24,182 nucleotides of DNA from JBOCEF01 sp047610385 (GTDB lineage Bacteria; Pseudomonadota; Alphaproteobacteria; Rhodobacterales; Rhodobacteraceae): positions 1 to 24,182 of the forward strand of contig JBLGAC010000060.1 in the NCBI GenBank assembly GCA_047610385.1, read 5' to 3'. The notes under the pieces were generated by a model, which saw only the letters and a program-made list of their open reading frames with translations, was not told where the DNA came from and did not search any database. The position numbers and the translations under genes are program-made. Positions 15,741 through 22,528 of the stretch are shown one piece after another; the first letter of the stretch is position 1, and the number at the start of each line of letters is the position of its first letter.

Positions 15741-17090
15741 ATGACCATTGCCACGCCCGCCCCCGGGGGCAGGTTCGCCGCCGCGCGCACCGATGCGCTG
15801 ATCGAGGGGCTGCGCGCCGGTGCCCGCGCCCGCCCGGGCAGTGCCGCACCGGCCCGCGCGCCTGCGTCTGCTTTTGATTTCAGCGCCCTTCCGGTCCACC
15901 GCGCCATGCGTGTCCAGCGCGAGGCTGCCAAGGCGCTGTCGATCGACATGCCGTTTTTTCGCACGCAGGCCAGTCATGCCGGTCCGGAATGTGAAATCGG
16001 TGGGCGCAGCATGTTGAATTTCTGCTCCTATGATTACCTGGGTTTCAACGCGCGCGACGAAGTCCGTGATGCCGCGAAACACGCCATCGACCGCTACGGG
16101 ATCTCAGTGTCGGCGTCGCGCGTTGTGTCCGGTGAGCGCGACCTGCACGCCGCGCTCGAAGCGCGCATCGCCGGGTTTCTCGGGACTGAGGCGTCGGCGG
16201 TCTTCGTCTCCGGCCATGCCACGAACATGAGCGTGATCGGCACTTTGATGGGCCCCCGCGATCTGGTGCTGATGGACGCACTGATCCACAATTCAGTGGC
16301 TGAGGGCGCGCGCCTGTCCGGTGCCACGCGCATGAGCTTTGCGCACAATGACTGGGCCTGGGTCGATGATCTTCTGACCCGGCGCCGCGACGATTTTGAC
16401 CGGGTGTTGATCGTGGTCGAAGGACTTTATTCGATGGATGGCGATCTGCCGGACCTGCGCGGTTTCGTCGACGTCAAGCGCCGCCATGATGCTTGGATGA
16501 TGGTTGATGAGGCCCATTCCCTTGGCGTGGTCGGCGCCACCGGCCGCGGCATTGCTGAGGCGAGTGGCGTCGCGGCGGCTGAGGTTGAAATCTGGATGGG
16601 CACGCTGTCAAAAACGCTGGCCAGCACCGGGGGCTACATCGCCGGATCGACCGCGCTGGTGGAGATTATGAAGGGCGCCGCGCCGGGCTTCGTGTTCTCG
16701 GTCGGGCTTGCGGCGCCGCTGGCCGCTGCTGCCGACAAGGCGCTGGAACTGCTGGAGGCGGAGCCTGGGCGCGTGCGGCGCCTGCAGGCCAATGGCGCGC
16801 GGCTTTTGGCAGGGATCAAGGCCGCGGGGCTCAACACCGGGCTGGGCGCCGGGTTCGCGGTATTGCCGGTGATTGTTGGCGACAGCATCGGGGCGGCCAT
16901 GCTGTCGGATGAATGCTTCCGCCGGGGGCTTTACGCCCTGCCGATCACCTTTCCCGCGGTCCCTGAGCGTGAGGCGCGGTTGCGGTTCTTTTTGTCGTCG
17001 GAGCATACGGACGCGCAGATTGATCGTGCCGCCCAGCTGTGCGCTGAGGCGGCGCAGGCCAGCCGCGCCCGCCGTGCCGCGCTGGCCTGA
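15741..17090 (+). CDS. Alpha-oxoamine synthase family PLP-dependent enzyme (polyketide-releasing aminoacyl transferase candidate)
   Basis: 449-residue fold-type I PLP enzyme related to BioF, KBL, ALA synthase and serine palmitoyltransferase. These condense an amino acid with an acyl thioester, losing CO2 and making an alpha-amino ketone. Visible motifs are LNFCSYDYLGFN near residue 92, SASRVVSGERDLH, VFVSGHATNMSVIG, ALIHNS, VVEGLYSMDGD, the PLP-binding DEAHSLGVVG (Asp256, His259) and the Schiff-base lysine GTLSKTLAS (Lys291). An 80-residue N-terminal extension is Ala/Pro/Arg-rich and might dock on the synthase. I chose ATG 15741 because AAAGGA precedes it; a GTG at 15708 would add 11 residues. 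It lies 39 bases after the polyketide synthase, in the same operon. The synthase lacks a release domain, so I infer that this enzyme takes the ACP-bound chain. The amino acid substrate cannot be read from sequence. Housekeeping BioF or ALA synthase is less likely given the context and motifs. Confidence 0.9.
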   Translation: MTIATPAPGGRFAAARTDALIEGLRAGARARPGSAAPARAPASAFDFSALPVHRAMRVQREAAKALSIDMPFFRTQASHAGPECEIGGRSMLNFCSYDYLGFNARDEVRDAAKHAIDRYGISVSASRVVSGERDLHAALEARIAGFLGTEASAVFVSGHATNMSVIGTLMGPRDLVLMDALIHNSVAEGARLSGATRMSFAHNDWAWVDDLLTRRRDDFDRVLIVVEGLYSMDGDLPDLRGFVDVKRRHDAWMMVDEAHSLGVVGATGRGIAEASGVAAAEVEIWMGTLSKTLASTGGYIAGSTALVEIMKGAAPGFVFSVGLAAPLAAAADKALELLEAEPGRVRRLQANGARLLAGIKAAGLNTGLGAGFAVLPVIVGDSIGAAMLSDECFRRGLYALPITFPAVPEREARLRFFLSSEHTDAQIDRAAQLCAEAAQASRARRAALA

Positions 17091-17158
17091 CCTCTTGCAT
17101 CACGCGGGCCTCGGGGGCATGAGGGACGCGTTCCTTTCAGACCCCGGAGAGCCGCGCC

Positions 17159-17881
17159 ATGATCCTCTATCCCGCCATCGACCTGAAAGACGGCCAATGC
17201 GTGCGCCTCTTGCGCGGCGAGATGGAGGCGGCGACGGTCTTCAACGACGACCCCGCAGCCCAAGCCGCGGCGTTTGAGGCTGCGGGCTGCGCCTGGATCC
17301 ATCTGGTGGACCTCAACGGTGCCTTTGCTGGCAAGCCGGTGAACGCCAGCGCGGTTGAGGCGATCCTGGACCGCATCAAGGTCCCCGCCCAGCTTGGCGG
17401 CGGCATCCGCGACATGGCAACCATCGAGGCTTGGATCACGCGCGGGCTGGCGCGGGTGATCCTGGGCACGGTGGCGGTGCGCGATCCTGCCTTGGTGAAG
17501 GCTGCCGCCAAGGCGTTCCCCGGCCAAGTTGCGGTTGGCATTGACGCGCGCGACGGCATGGCTGCGGTCGAAGGCTGGGCGGAAACCACGGACATCTCCG
17601 CGCTCGATCTCGCGCGCAGGTTTGAGGACGCAGGCGTCGCGGCGATCATCTACACTGACATCGCCCGTGACGGTGCCATGCAAGGCCCGAATATTGAGGC
17701 GACAGCAGCCCTGGCCAACGCCGTGTCGATCCCGGTGGTCGCGTCGGGGGGCGTGTCGTCGATGGATGATCTGCGGGCGCTCAAGGCCTGTGGCGCGCCG
17801 CTGGACGGGGCAATTTCGGGGCGTGCGATCTATGATGGCACCCTTGATGTGGCCGAGGCAGCGCGCTTTCTCGCGGCTTGA
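17159..17881 (+). CDS. hisA: Phosphoribosylformimino-5-aminoimidazole carboxamide ribotide isomerase
   Basis: Histidine biosynthesis, Amadori isomerisation of ProFAR to PRFAR, cytosolic (beta-alpha)8 barrel. The 240 residues match the family length. AIDLKDGQCVRL carries catalytic Asp8 and VGIDARDG carries Asp129. The phosphate-binding glycine segments are LGGGIRD (80-85) and VASGGVSS; IYTDIARDGAMQGPN is characteristic of HisA. ATG 17159 is preceded by GGAGAG. Here hisA directly follows the alpha-oxoamine synthase by 68 bp. In related genomes hisB and hisH usually precede it; both are absent from this position. Transcription could continue from the polyketide cassette into the his genes. Confidence 0.97.
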   Translation: MILYPAIDLKDGQCVRLLRGEMEAATVFNDDPAAQAAAFEAAGCAWIHLVDLNGAFAGKPVNASAVEAILDRIKVPAQLGGGIRDMATIEAWITRGLARVILGTVAVRDPALVKAAAKAFPGQVAVGIDARDGMAAVEGWAETTDISALDLARRFEDAGVAAIIYTDIARDGAMQGPNIEATAALANAVSIPVVASGGVSSMDDLRALKACGAPLDGAISGRAIYDGTLDVAEAARFLAA

Positions 17882-18000
17882 TCTGGGGGCCGTGCGGCCG
17901 GTCGCCATCCCCTCAGTCCGCCTTGTCCGCCAATAGACGCGCGCGATCAGCCACCCGCGCGGCGCGCCCGCCCGCGCCGCCTTTCCACCTCGCCTGCGCC

Positions 18001-18031
18001 GCGGTACCAAATCGTAGCTCAGAAGTACCGC
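18001..18031 (+). promoter_or_regulatory. Inverted repeat in the hisF leader
   Basis: GCGGTAC (18001-18007) and GTACCGC (18025-18031) form a perfect 7-bp inverted repeat with a 17-base spacer. It ends at the base before the hisF ribosome binding site GAAGGA (18032-18037). The 164-bp hisA-hisF gap is long for this operon, so the hairpin could modulate translation, serve as an operator or be an RNA processing site. No His-rich leader peptide is visible. Confidence 0.4.
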
Positions 18032-18045
18032 GAAGGACCCAGCCG

Positions 18046-18807
18046 ATGACGCTCAAGACCCGGATCATCCCCTGCCTGGACGTCAAGGACGGCCGCGTGG
18101 TCAAGGGGGTCAATTTCGTTGGCCTGCGCGATGCGGGCGACCCCGTGGAGGCCGCGCGTGCCTATGACGCCGCCGGGGCGGATGAGCTGTGCTTTCTCGA
18201 CATCACCGCAAGCCATGAGCGACGTGGCACCCTGCTCGACGTCGTGCGCCGCACGGCGGAGCATTGCTTCATGCCGCTCACGGTTGGCGGCGGCGTGCGC
18301 ACCCCTGAAGACGTGCGCGCGCTTTTGTTGGCGGGTGCCGACAAGGTCAGCTTCAACACCGCCGCGGTGAACGACCCCGAAGTGATCGCTGCTGCGTCCC
18401 GCAAATTCGGCGCGCAATGCATCGTTGTGGCCATCGACGCCAAGACCGTCAGCCCCGGCAAGTGGGAGATTTTCACCCATGGCGGGCGCACCGCCACCGG
18501 CATTGACGCCGTGGAATTCGCAAAACTGATGGAGGAAAAGGGCGCGGGTGAGATTTTGCTGACCTCCATGGACCGCGACGGCACCAAATCGGGCTACAAC
18601 CTGCCGCTCACCCGCGCGGTGGCCGATGCGGTGGGCATCCCGGTGATCGCCTCGGGCGGGGTTGGCGATCTTAACCACCTGGTCGAAGGCGTGACGGTGG
18701 GGCACGCCTCAGCGGTGCTGGCGGCCTCGATCTTCCATTTCGGCGAACACACGATCGGCGAGGCCAAGCGGCACATGCACAATGCTGGTGTGGAGGTGCG
18801 CCTGTGA
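18046..18807 (+). CDS. hisF: Imidazole glycerol phosphate synthase cyclase subunit
   Basis: Cyclase half of IGP synthase. It uses ammonia delivered by HisH to turn PRFAR into imidazole glycerol phosphate and AICAR. It has 253 residues, the family norm. RIIPCLDVKDGRVVKG contains catalytic Asp12, VVAIDAK contains Asp131, and the phosphate-binding LTVGGGVRT and IASGGVGD segments are intact, as is LLTSMDRDGTKSGYN. The frame is open 56 codons further upstream, but GAAGGA eight bases before ATG 18046 and the conserved N-terminus fix the start. Its stop overlaps the hisE start (GTGA). The partner hisH is not in the window. Confidence 0.97.
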   Translation: MTLKTRIIPCLDVKDGRVVKGVNFVGLRDAGDPVEAARAYDAAGADELCFLDITASHERRGTLLDVVRRTAEHCFMPLTVGGGVRTPEDVRALLLAGADKVSFNTAAVNDPEVIAAASRKFGAQCIVVAIDAKTVSPGKWEIFTHGGRTATGIDAVEFAKLMEEKGAGEILLTSMDRDGTKSGYNLPLTRAVADAVGIPVIASGGVGDLNHLVEGVTVGHASAVLAASIFHFGEHTIGEAKRHMHNAGVEVRL

Positions 18808-19193
18808 CCGAGCGCCCTGAGCCCCCCGTCGCAACCCCTGATGATCTGGCAGTGCTCGCGCGCCTTGAGGCCGTGATCCGGTCGCGCCGGGGCGCTGATC
18901 CCGAAAGCTCGCACACCGCGCGGATGCTGGCGCGCGGTGTGCGCAAATGCGCCCAGAAATTCGGCGAGGAGGCGGTGGAAACCGTCATTGCCGCCGTCGA
19001 TGAAAGCCGCGCCGATCTGGCCTCTGAGGCCGCAGACACCCTTTATCACCTGATGATCGTGCTGGCATCGCGAGAGGTTGGCCTGTCCGACGTGATGGCC
19101 CAATTGGCCAAGCGTGAGGGCAAGTCCGGCACCGCAGAAAAGGCCGCACGCACAGTCGCGGGCGCCCGCTCAGACACCGGTGATGAGGGCTGA
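18804..19193 (+). CDS. hisE: Phosphoribosyl-ATP pyrophosphatase
   Basis: Hydrolyses phosphoribosyl-ATP to phosphoribosyl-AMP and PPi, the second step of histidine biosynthesis. It is an all-alpha MazG-like fold, 129 residues. Recognisable segments are LARLEAVIRSRRGADPESSHTA, then KCAQKFGEEAVETVIAA with the metal-binding EExxE-type acidic helix, and SEAADTLYHLMIVLA with the second acidic pair. The GTG start at 18804 overlaps the hisF stop and has GGAGG seven bases ahead. The C-terminal 30 residues are a charged tail of low complexity. Confidence 0.95.
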   Translation: MTERPEPPVATPDDLAVLARLEAVIRSRRGADPESSHTARMLARGVRKCAQKFGEEAVETVIAAVDESRADLASEAADTLYHLMIVLASREVGLSDVMAQLAKREGKSGTAEKAARTVAGARSDTGDEG

Positions 19194-19224
19194 TCGACGA
19201 AGTTCGCGCGACGTGCGGATCGTC

Positions 19225-19254
19225 GTTGCGCCCCCCGCAACGCTGCGCTATACG
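19225..19254 (+). promoter_or_regulatory. Candidate tRNA-Arg promoter overlapping a short hairpin
   Basis: TTGCGC (19226-19231), a 17-base spacer and TATACG (19249-19254) end about ten bases before the tRNA, as expected for a stable-RNA promoter. The -35 element is inside a perfect 6-bp stem, GTTGCG (19225-19230) with CGCAAC (19236-19241) and a CCCCC loop, 31 bases after the hisE stop. That stem could help end the his transcript, although no T-run follows. Confidence 0.45.
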
Positions 19255-19264
19255 GCGCTGCGAT

Positions 19265-19341
<77 letters not shown>

Positions 19342-19376
19342 ATTCTCTCAATGACTTAAGCGGATGCTGCGGCGCG

Positions 19377-19763
19377 ATGCGTCGGGGCGTGTCCGCTGTT
19401 TGTCCGCAGAATGGGTCTTTGGGGGCTTGGTGCTGCGGTCTTTCCCGCCATGCTAAACCGACCAAAACGAAAATCGCCGCCCCCGCGGGAACGGGGAACG
19501 GCGATGAGATCGGCGGGACGTATAAAAGCCACCAAGGGAAAACCTACCGGAAGACCGACGATCCGACAAGCAGGTTCAACTGGGGCCGAATTGCGGATTT
19601 GTCGGTTCGGATGCGTTTGGAAAAATCCCCTACCTCTCGCCTTTCATGGGCGCTCGCGTCGCTGCTTTCGCTTGAAGGCGAGGACCGCGAGGCGCTTGTC
19701 GACATGCTCAAGCACTCTCGGGCCTTCTCCGCAGTTGCATCCGGCAAGGAGGCAGCGGAATGA
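19377..19763 (+). CDS. Hypothetical small protein upstream of the island ATPase
   Basis: I do not recognise the family. The likely coding part is the C-terminal two thirds, from about GTYKSHQGKTYRKTDDPTS onward. It is basic and polar, followed by an Ala/Leu-rich helix (LSWALASLLSLEGEDREALVDML). The stop overlaps the next start (ATGA), suggesting translational coupling with the ATPase. The first ATG (19377) gives 128 residues, but the first 40 residues look like non-coding sequence, so the true start may be further in. A hairpin at 19473-19505 (ATCGCCG/CGGCGAT outer stem, CCCCG/CGGGG inner stem) lies inside the frame, which also argues that coding may start after it. This is the first gene after tRNA-Arg, where one would expect an integrase; it has no integrase features. 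Confidence 0.55.
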   Translation: MRRGVSAVCPQNGSLGAWCCGLSRHAKPTKTKIAAPAGTGNGDEIGGTYKSHQGKTYRKTDDPTSRFNWGRIADLSVRMRLEKSPTSRLSWALASLLSLEGEDREALVDMLKHSRAFSAVASGKEAAE

Positions 19764-20968
19764 ATATCAACACGATTGATCCCCGCGGGCTTTCGGCGCT
19801 TGCCGCTGAGTTCGACGCTGATCCGTTTGGCGCATTCCCTGATGACGAGCCAAAAAATGGGCGCCGGGGGCAGGGGCGGAGCTTAGGTCGTGCTTCGTCG
19901 CCACGAGCTTCGGAGTTGGCCGACGGCGTGTTGAAGTTGCATGAGATCAAGCCCCGCACGTCGAGACGATACCTGGTCAAAGGCTGGATCGACCGGGGGG
20001 CGTTGTCCGTCGTCTACGGTGAAAGCAATGTCGGCAAAACGTTTTTCGCGCTCGACCTCGCCGCACACATCGCTGCGGGCATCGCCTGGCACGGCGCCCG
20101 AGTTGGAAAGACCGAGGCTCACGACGGCGGGCAAGTGCTCTACGTTGCCGGTGAGAGGGGCGGAGGCATTGGCAACCGTGTAGAGGCTATGCGCCTTGAC
20201 CGCCCCGAATTGGTTACGCCATGCGTGGGCTTTTCGCTTCTGCCTATGTCGCTGGACCTCTGCCTTGGTGACGACGCTGCGGCGCTGAGCGAGGCGCTGG
20301 GGCATATGGCGGCAATGCCCGACCTGATCGTCATCGACACGCTGGCCCGCGCGATGGGCGGCGGAGATGAGAACAGCGGGCAGGATATGGGCGCGCTGAT
20401 CCGCAACGTCGACAGGCTCCGGGCCGACACCGGCGCGCACCTCATGCTCATCCATCATAGCGGGAAGGACACGACGCGCGGCGCGCGCGGCCATAGCAGT
20501 TTGCGCGCGGCGGCGGATACCGAGATCGAATTGACCCGCTCCGGCGATGTGGTGATGGCCGACGCCAAGAAACAGCGCGACATCGCAAGCATCGGTCAAT
20601 TTGCATACAGGCTGCGGTCGGTTGTCGTCGGCACGGACGAAGACGGCGACGAAGTCTCGTCGGCTGTGGTCGATCCGGCTGAGCCGGTCGTGCGCAAGCC
20701 TAAGATCAGCGGGCAGGCGAAAGTTGCGATGCAGGCGCTTGACGATGCGCTGGCGCAGCATGGTGAGAAGAAAACCGGCGAACTGTTCCCGAGCAACCGC
20801 AATTGCGTGAGCGTCGAGCGTTGGCACGAATTCTGCGACCGGCGGCAGATGAGCAGCGGCGGGAGCGATAGCGCGCAGCGCAAAGCCTTCCATACGGCCA
20901 AGACCTTACTTCAAGACAAGAGGTTCATCTGCATTCAGGATGGGTTCGTCTGGAGGGTGGCGGAATGA
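19760..20968 (+). CDS. RepA/AAA_25-type ATPase (hexameric helicase-like), mobile-element replication protein candidate
   Basis: 402-residue P-loop ATPase of the RecA/DnaB-like group, as in plasmid RSF1010 RepA and many phage or satellite elements. Walker A is VVYGESNVGKTFFA (84-97, Lys93), with LYVAGERG near 127, Walker B LIVIDTLARAMGGG (189-202), and a sensor-type LIHHSGKDTTRGARGHSSLRAA (about 230-251) that is characteristic of this family. Residues 300-402 form a less conserved tail that resembles a winged-helix region (VERWHEFCDRRQ, then FICIQDGFVWRV). The start overlaps the previous stop. The stop is followed at once by a repeat-rich hairpin (20979-21020). I infer a role in replication or maintenance of an integrated element, not in chromosomal replication. 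Confidence 0.85.
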   Translation: MNINTIDPRGLSALAAEFDADPFGAFPDDEPKNGRRGQGRSLGRASSPRASELADGVLKLHEIKPRTSRRYLVKGWIDRGALSVVYGESNVGKTFFALDLAAHIAAGIAWHGARVGKTEAHDGGQVLYVAGERGGGIGNRVEAMRLDRPELVTPCVGFSLLPMSLDLCLGDDAAALSEALGHMAAMPDLIVIDTLARAMGGGDENSGQDMGALIRNVDRLRADTGAHLMLIHHSGKDTTRGARGHSSLRAAADTEIELTRSGDVVMADAKKQRDIASIGQFAYRLRSVVVGTDEDGDEVSSAVVDPAEPVVRKPKISGQAKVAMQALDDALAQHGEKKTGELFPSNRNCVSVERWHEFCDRRQMSSGGSDSAQRKAFHTAKTLLQDKRFICIQDGFVWRVAE

Positions 20969-21018
20969 GCGTTACCAGCGTTACCGACCGTTACGCTTCA
21001 CGCTGTGTAACGCGGTAA
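20965..21018 (+). CDS. Possible 17-residue ORF overlapping the ATPase stop
   Basis: ATG 20965 overlaps the ATPase stop (ATGA) and opens a frame reading MSVTSVTDRYASRCVTR before TAA. Its Val-Thr repeats are the direct translation of the GTTACC/GTAACG repeat array, and the hairpin lies almost wholly within it. It could be a coupled leader peptide or simply a by-product of the repeats. No ribosome binding site beyond coupling is needed or seen. Confidence 0.2.
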   Translation: MSVTSVTDRYASRCVTR

Positions 21019-21020
21019 CG
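20969..21020. repeat. GTTAC repeat array forming a 14-bp hairpin
   Basis: Three GTTAC boxes (20971, 20980, 20990) are followed by two inverted GTAAC boxes (21007, 21015). CGTTACCG (20979-20986) pairs with CGGTAACG (21013-21020), and CGTTAC (20989-20994) with GTAACG (21007-21012). This leaves a 2-base bulge and a 12-base loop. The first two boxes are also a direct repeat (GCGTTACC). The array sits directly behind the RepA-like gene, so an origin/iteron or operator function is possible. No T-run follows. Confidence 0.7.
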
Positions 21021-21213
21021 GTGACCGGGACTGGTGAAGCTGATGCGCTCTCCGAGTTTTCAAACCGGGTTGATCGACTGCGGCCAGATCACCGCGACCA
21101 GCGCCGCTTTCATGAGGAAAAGTCAAAGACCGTTCATGCTTTGCACGCCATGTCAGACGAGGTTTCACAGATTGTGGATCGTGCGCCATGGGGAAGCCGA
21201 ACGAGGCGAGCGA

Positions 21214-21659
21214 ATGACTGACCGCAACAACGGATCGACAACGGAAGGGCGCGACCGGCGCGGGCGCTTCGGCACCGGCAATTCTGGCCGCCCCCGTGGC
21301 GCGCGACACAAGACGACGCAAGCCGTCCTGACGCTGATGGAGGGCGAGGGCGAAGCGCTGGGCCGCAAAGCGGTTGAACTCGCCATGGCGGGCGACCGCG
21401 TTGCCCTACGGCTCTGTCTCGACCGCATAGCGCCCGCGCCCAAGGATGCGCCAGTCAGCTTTGCTTTGCCGTCCCTGAGCGACGCAAAGGCGCTGCGCAG
21501 GCGATGGCCGCATTGGTGGAGGCTGTGGCAAGCGGCGACCTGACCCCGAGCGAAGCGGCGTCTGTAGCGGCGCTGGTGGACACTTGGCGCAAGGCCCATG
21601 AAACGGCAGAGCTGGAGACCCGCATTGCCGCCCTGGAGGCAGGCCATGGGCAGGCTTGA
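21214..21659 (+). pseudogene. DUF5681-type protein, broken by a frameshift near 21490
   Basis: The start, ATG 21214, has GAGG seven bases ahead. The N-terminal part reads RRGRFGTGNSGRPRGARHKT then VALRLCLDRIAPAPKD, the signature of DUF5681 proteins common in alphaproteobacterial prophages and islands (function unknown, often near terminase or packaging genes). In this frame the protein turns Trp/Arg-rich after SDAK and stops at 21541-21543. Shifting by -1 near 21490 continues naturally with AAQAMAALVEAVASGDLTP, then EAASVAALVDTWRKAHETAE and a helical end to TGA 21657-21659. The intact gene would encode about 148 residues. One missing base in the GGCGCT region explains it: a real mutation, a sequencing error or, less likely, recoding. 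The restored reading overlaps the next gene by 14 bases, as expected of a phage-like gene string. Confidence 0.65.
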
Positions 21660-21867
21660 GGGGCGCGTGCGTCGGCTCGAAGCCAAGGCCGCGCCCTATG
21701 AGGCAATACGCATCTTGGCCACCTTCACTGAGCCGGATGGATCGGAGAGCGTGCCGCATGTGCTGTTGCCGGGTGAAGGCACGCGGCCAGCGACCGCGGC
21801 CGAGATTGCGGGCGAAGGGGCTGGCTACGTTGTGACGATGCGGGAACGAGACGACTTCAGGTTGTGA
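21646..21867 (+). CDS. Hypothetical protein, 73 residues
   Basis: Starts at ATG 21646 with GGAGG six bases upstream, overlapping the end of the DUF5681-type gene in its restored frame. MGRLEGRVRRLEAKA is a short amphipathic, possibly coiled-coil N-terminus. The middle (IRILATFTEPDGSESVPHVLLPG) looks like a small beta domain, and the end is polar. A longer frame opens at 21598 but has no ribosome binding site. Similar small proteins occur beside DUF5681 genes in prophage-like islands. I do not know a function. Confidence 0.6.
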   Translation: MGRLEGRVRRLEAKAAPYEAIRILATFTEPDGSESVPHVLLPGEGTRPATAAEIAGEGAGYVVTMRERDDFRL

Positions 21868-21985
21868 GAAAGCTTGCGGCGGTGTCGCCGGGTTGCGCCT
21901 GATTATTTCAGCTTTGGATAAGGCACTGGAATGAAAAGTTTTCCATCTGTGAGAGCTTCCACAACCGCACAAACCTGCGAGGGAA

Positions 21986-22528
21986 ATGATGACGAAGATT
22001 GAAAAGGCAGCGCCCGATTATCTCGGGGTCGCGCTGGGTGGGTCGGCCAAGCAAGGACACAAGATCGTCCTCGCCAACGAAGACGCCCTTGCGAAGATAT
22101 TCGGCACGCCTGACACAGATCAGGCTCGGTCATTTCTGCAACATTGCTTGAAGGTGCTGAAGCCCGACGAAGCCGGGGACGCTGGGGCGGCAAACGACGA
22201 AAGGCAATTTCTTCTGTCGATTGTCCGCGACATGGCCCCGCGTGATCCTGTCGAGCGCATGCTGGCGGTTCAGATGGCGGCAACCCACGTCGCCACAATC
22301 CGGTCGGCTAGATGGCTGGCGAACACTGAAAGCATCGCCCAAGTGCAGGCGCATTACACAGGGTTCAACAAGCTGGCCCGGACATTTGCGGCCCAGGTCG
22401 AAGCACTGCGAAAACATCGGACCGGCGGCAAGCAGGTGGTGACGGTCCAGCACGTCAACGTCGGGGACGGCGGGCAGGCAATCGTCGGCAACGTGCAGGC
22501 AGGGGGGAGGGGGCCAGATGAAAGATGA
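21986..22528 (+). CDS. Hypothetical protein, about 180 residues, island gene
   Basis: Two adjacent ATG codons (21986 and 21989) follow GAGGG. The second has better spacing, so the protein has 179 or 180 residues. It is soluble and largely helical: LANEDALAKIFGTPD, then QFLLSIVRDMAPRDPVERML, QMAATHVATIRSARWLAN and YTGFNKLARTFAAQVEAL. The tail is GKQVVTVQHVNVGDGGQA, a Gly-rich end seen in many alphaproteobacterial island proteins that precede a Cys/His-type small protein. No catalytic motif is visible. It overlaps the next gene by 11 bases, indicating a shared transcript. The function is unknown. The 118-bp gap before it contains no gene. Confidence 0.75.
   Translation: MMTKIEKAAPDYLGVALGGSAKQGHKIVLANEDALAKIFGTPDTDQARSFLQHCLKVLKPDEAGDAGAANDERQFLLSIVRDMAPRDPVERMLAVQMAATHVATIRSARWLANTESIAQVQAHYTGFNKLARTFAAQVEALRKHRTGGKQVVTVQHVNVGDGGQAIVGNVQAGGRGPDER

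Noticed and set aside
18012..18020. GTAGCTCAG-like stretch before hisF, similar to a tRNA D arm
   Set aside because: No acceptor, anticodon or T arm can be built around it; the resemblance is limited to nine bases.
21021..21221. A GTG-initiated 66-codon frame between the hairpin and the DUF5681-type gene
   Set aside because: It lacks a ribosome binding site and a recognisable motif; a competing frame of equal quality overlaps it.
21484..21492. Programmed -1 frameshift in the DUF5681-type gene
   Set aside because: The local sequence does not match the X-XXY-YYZ slippery pattern and no downstream pseudoknot is evident; a simple indel is more likely.
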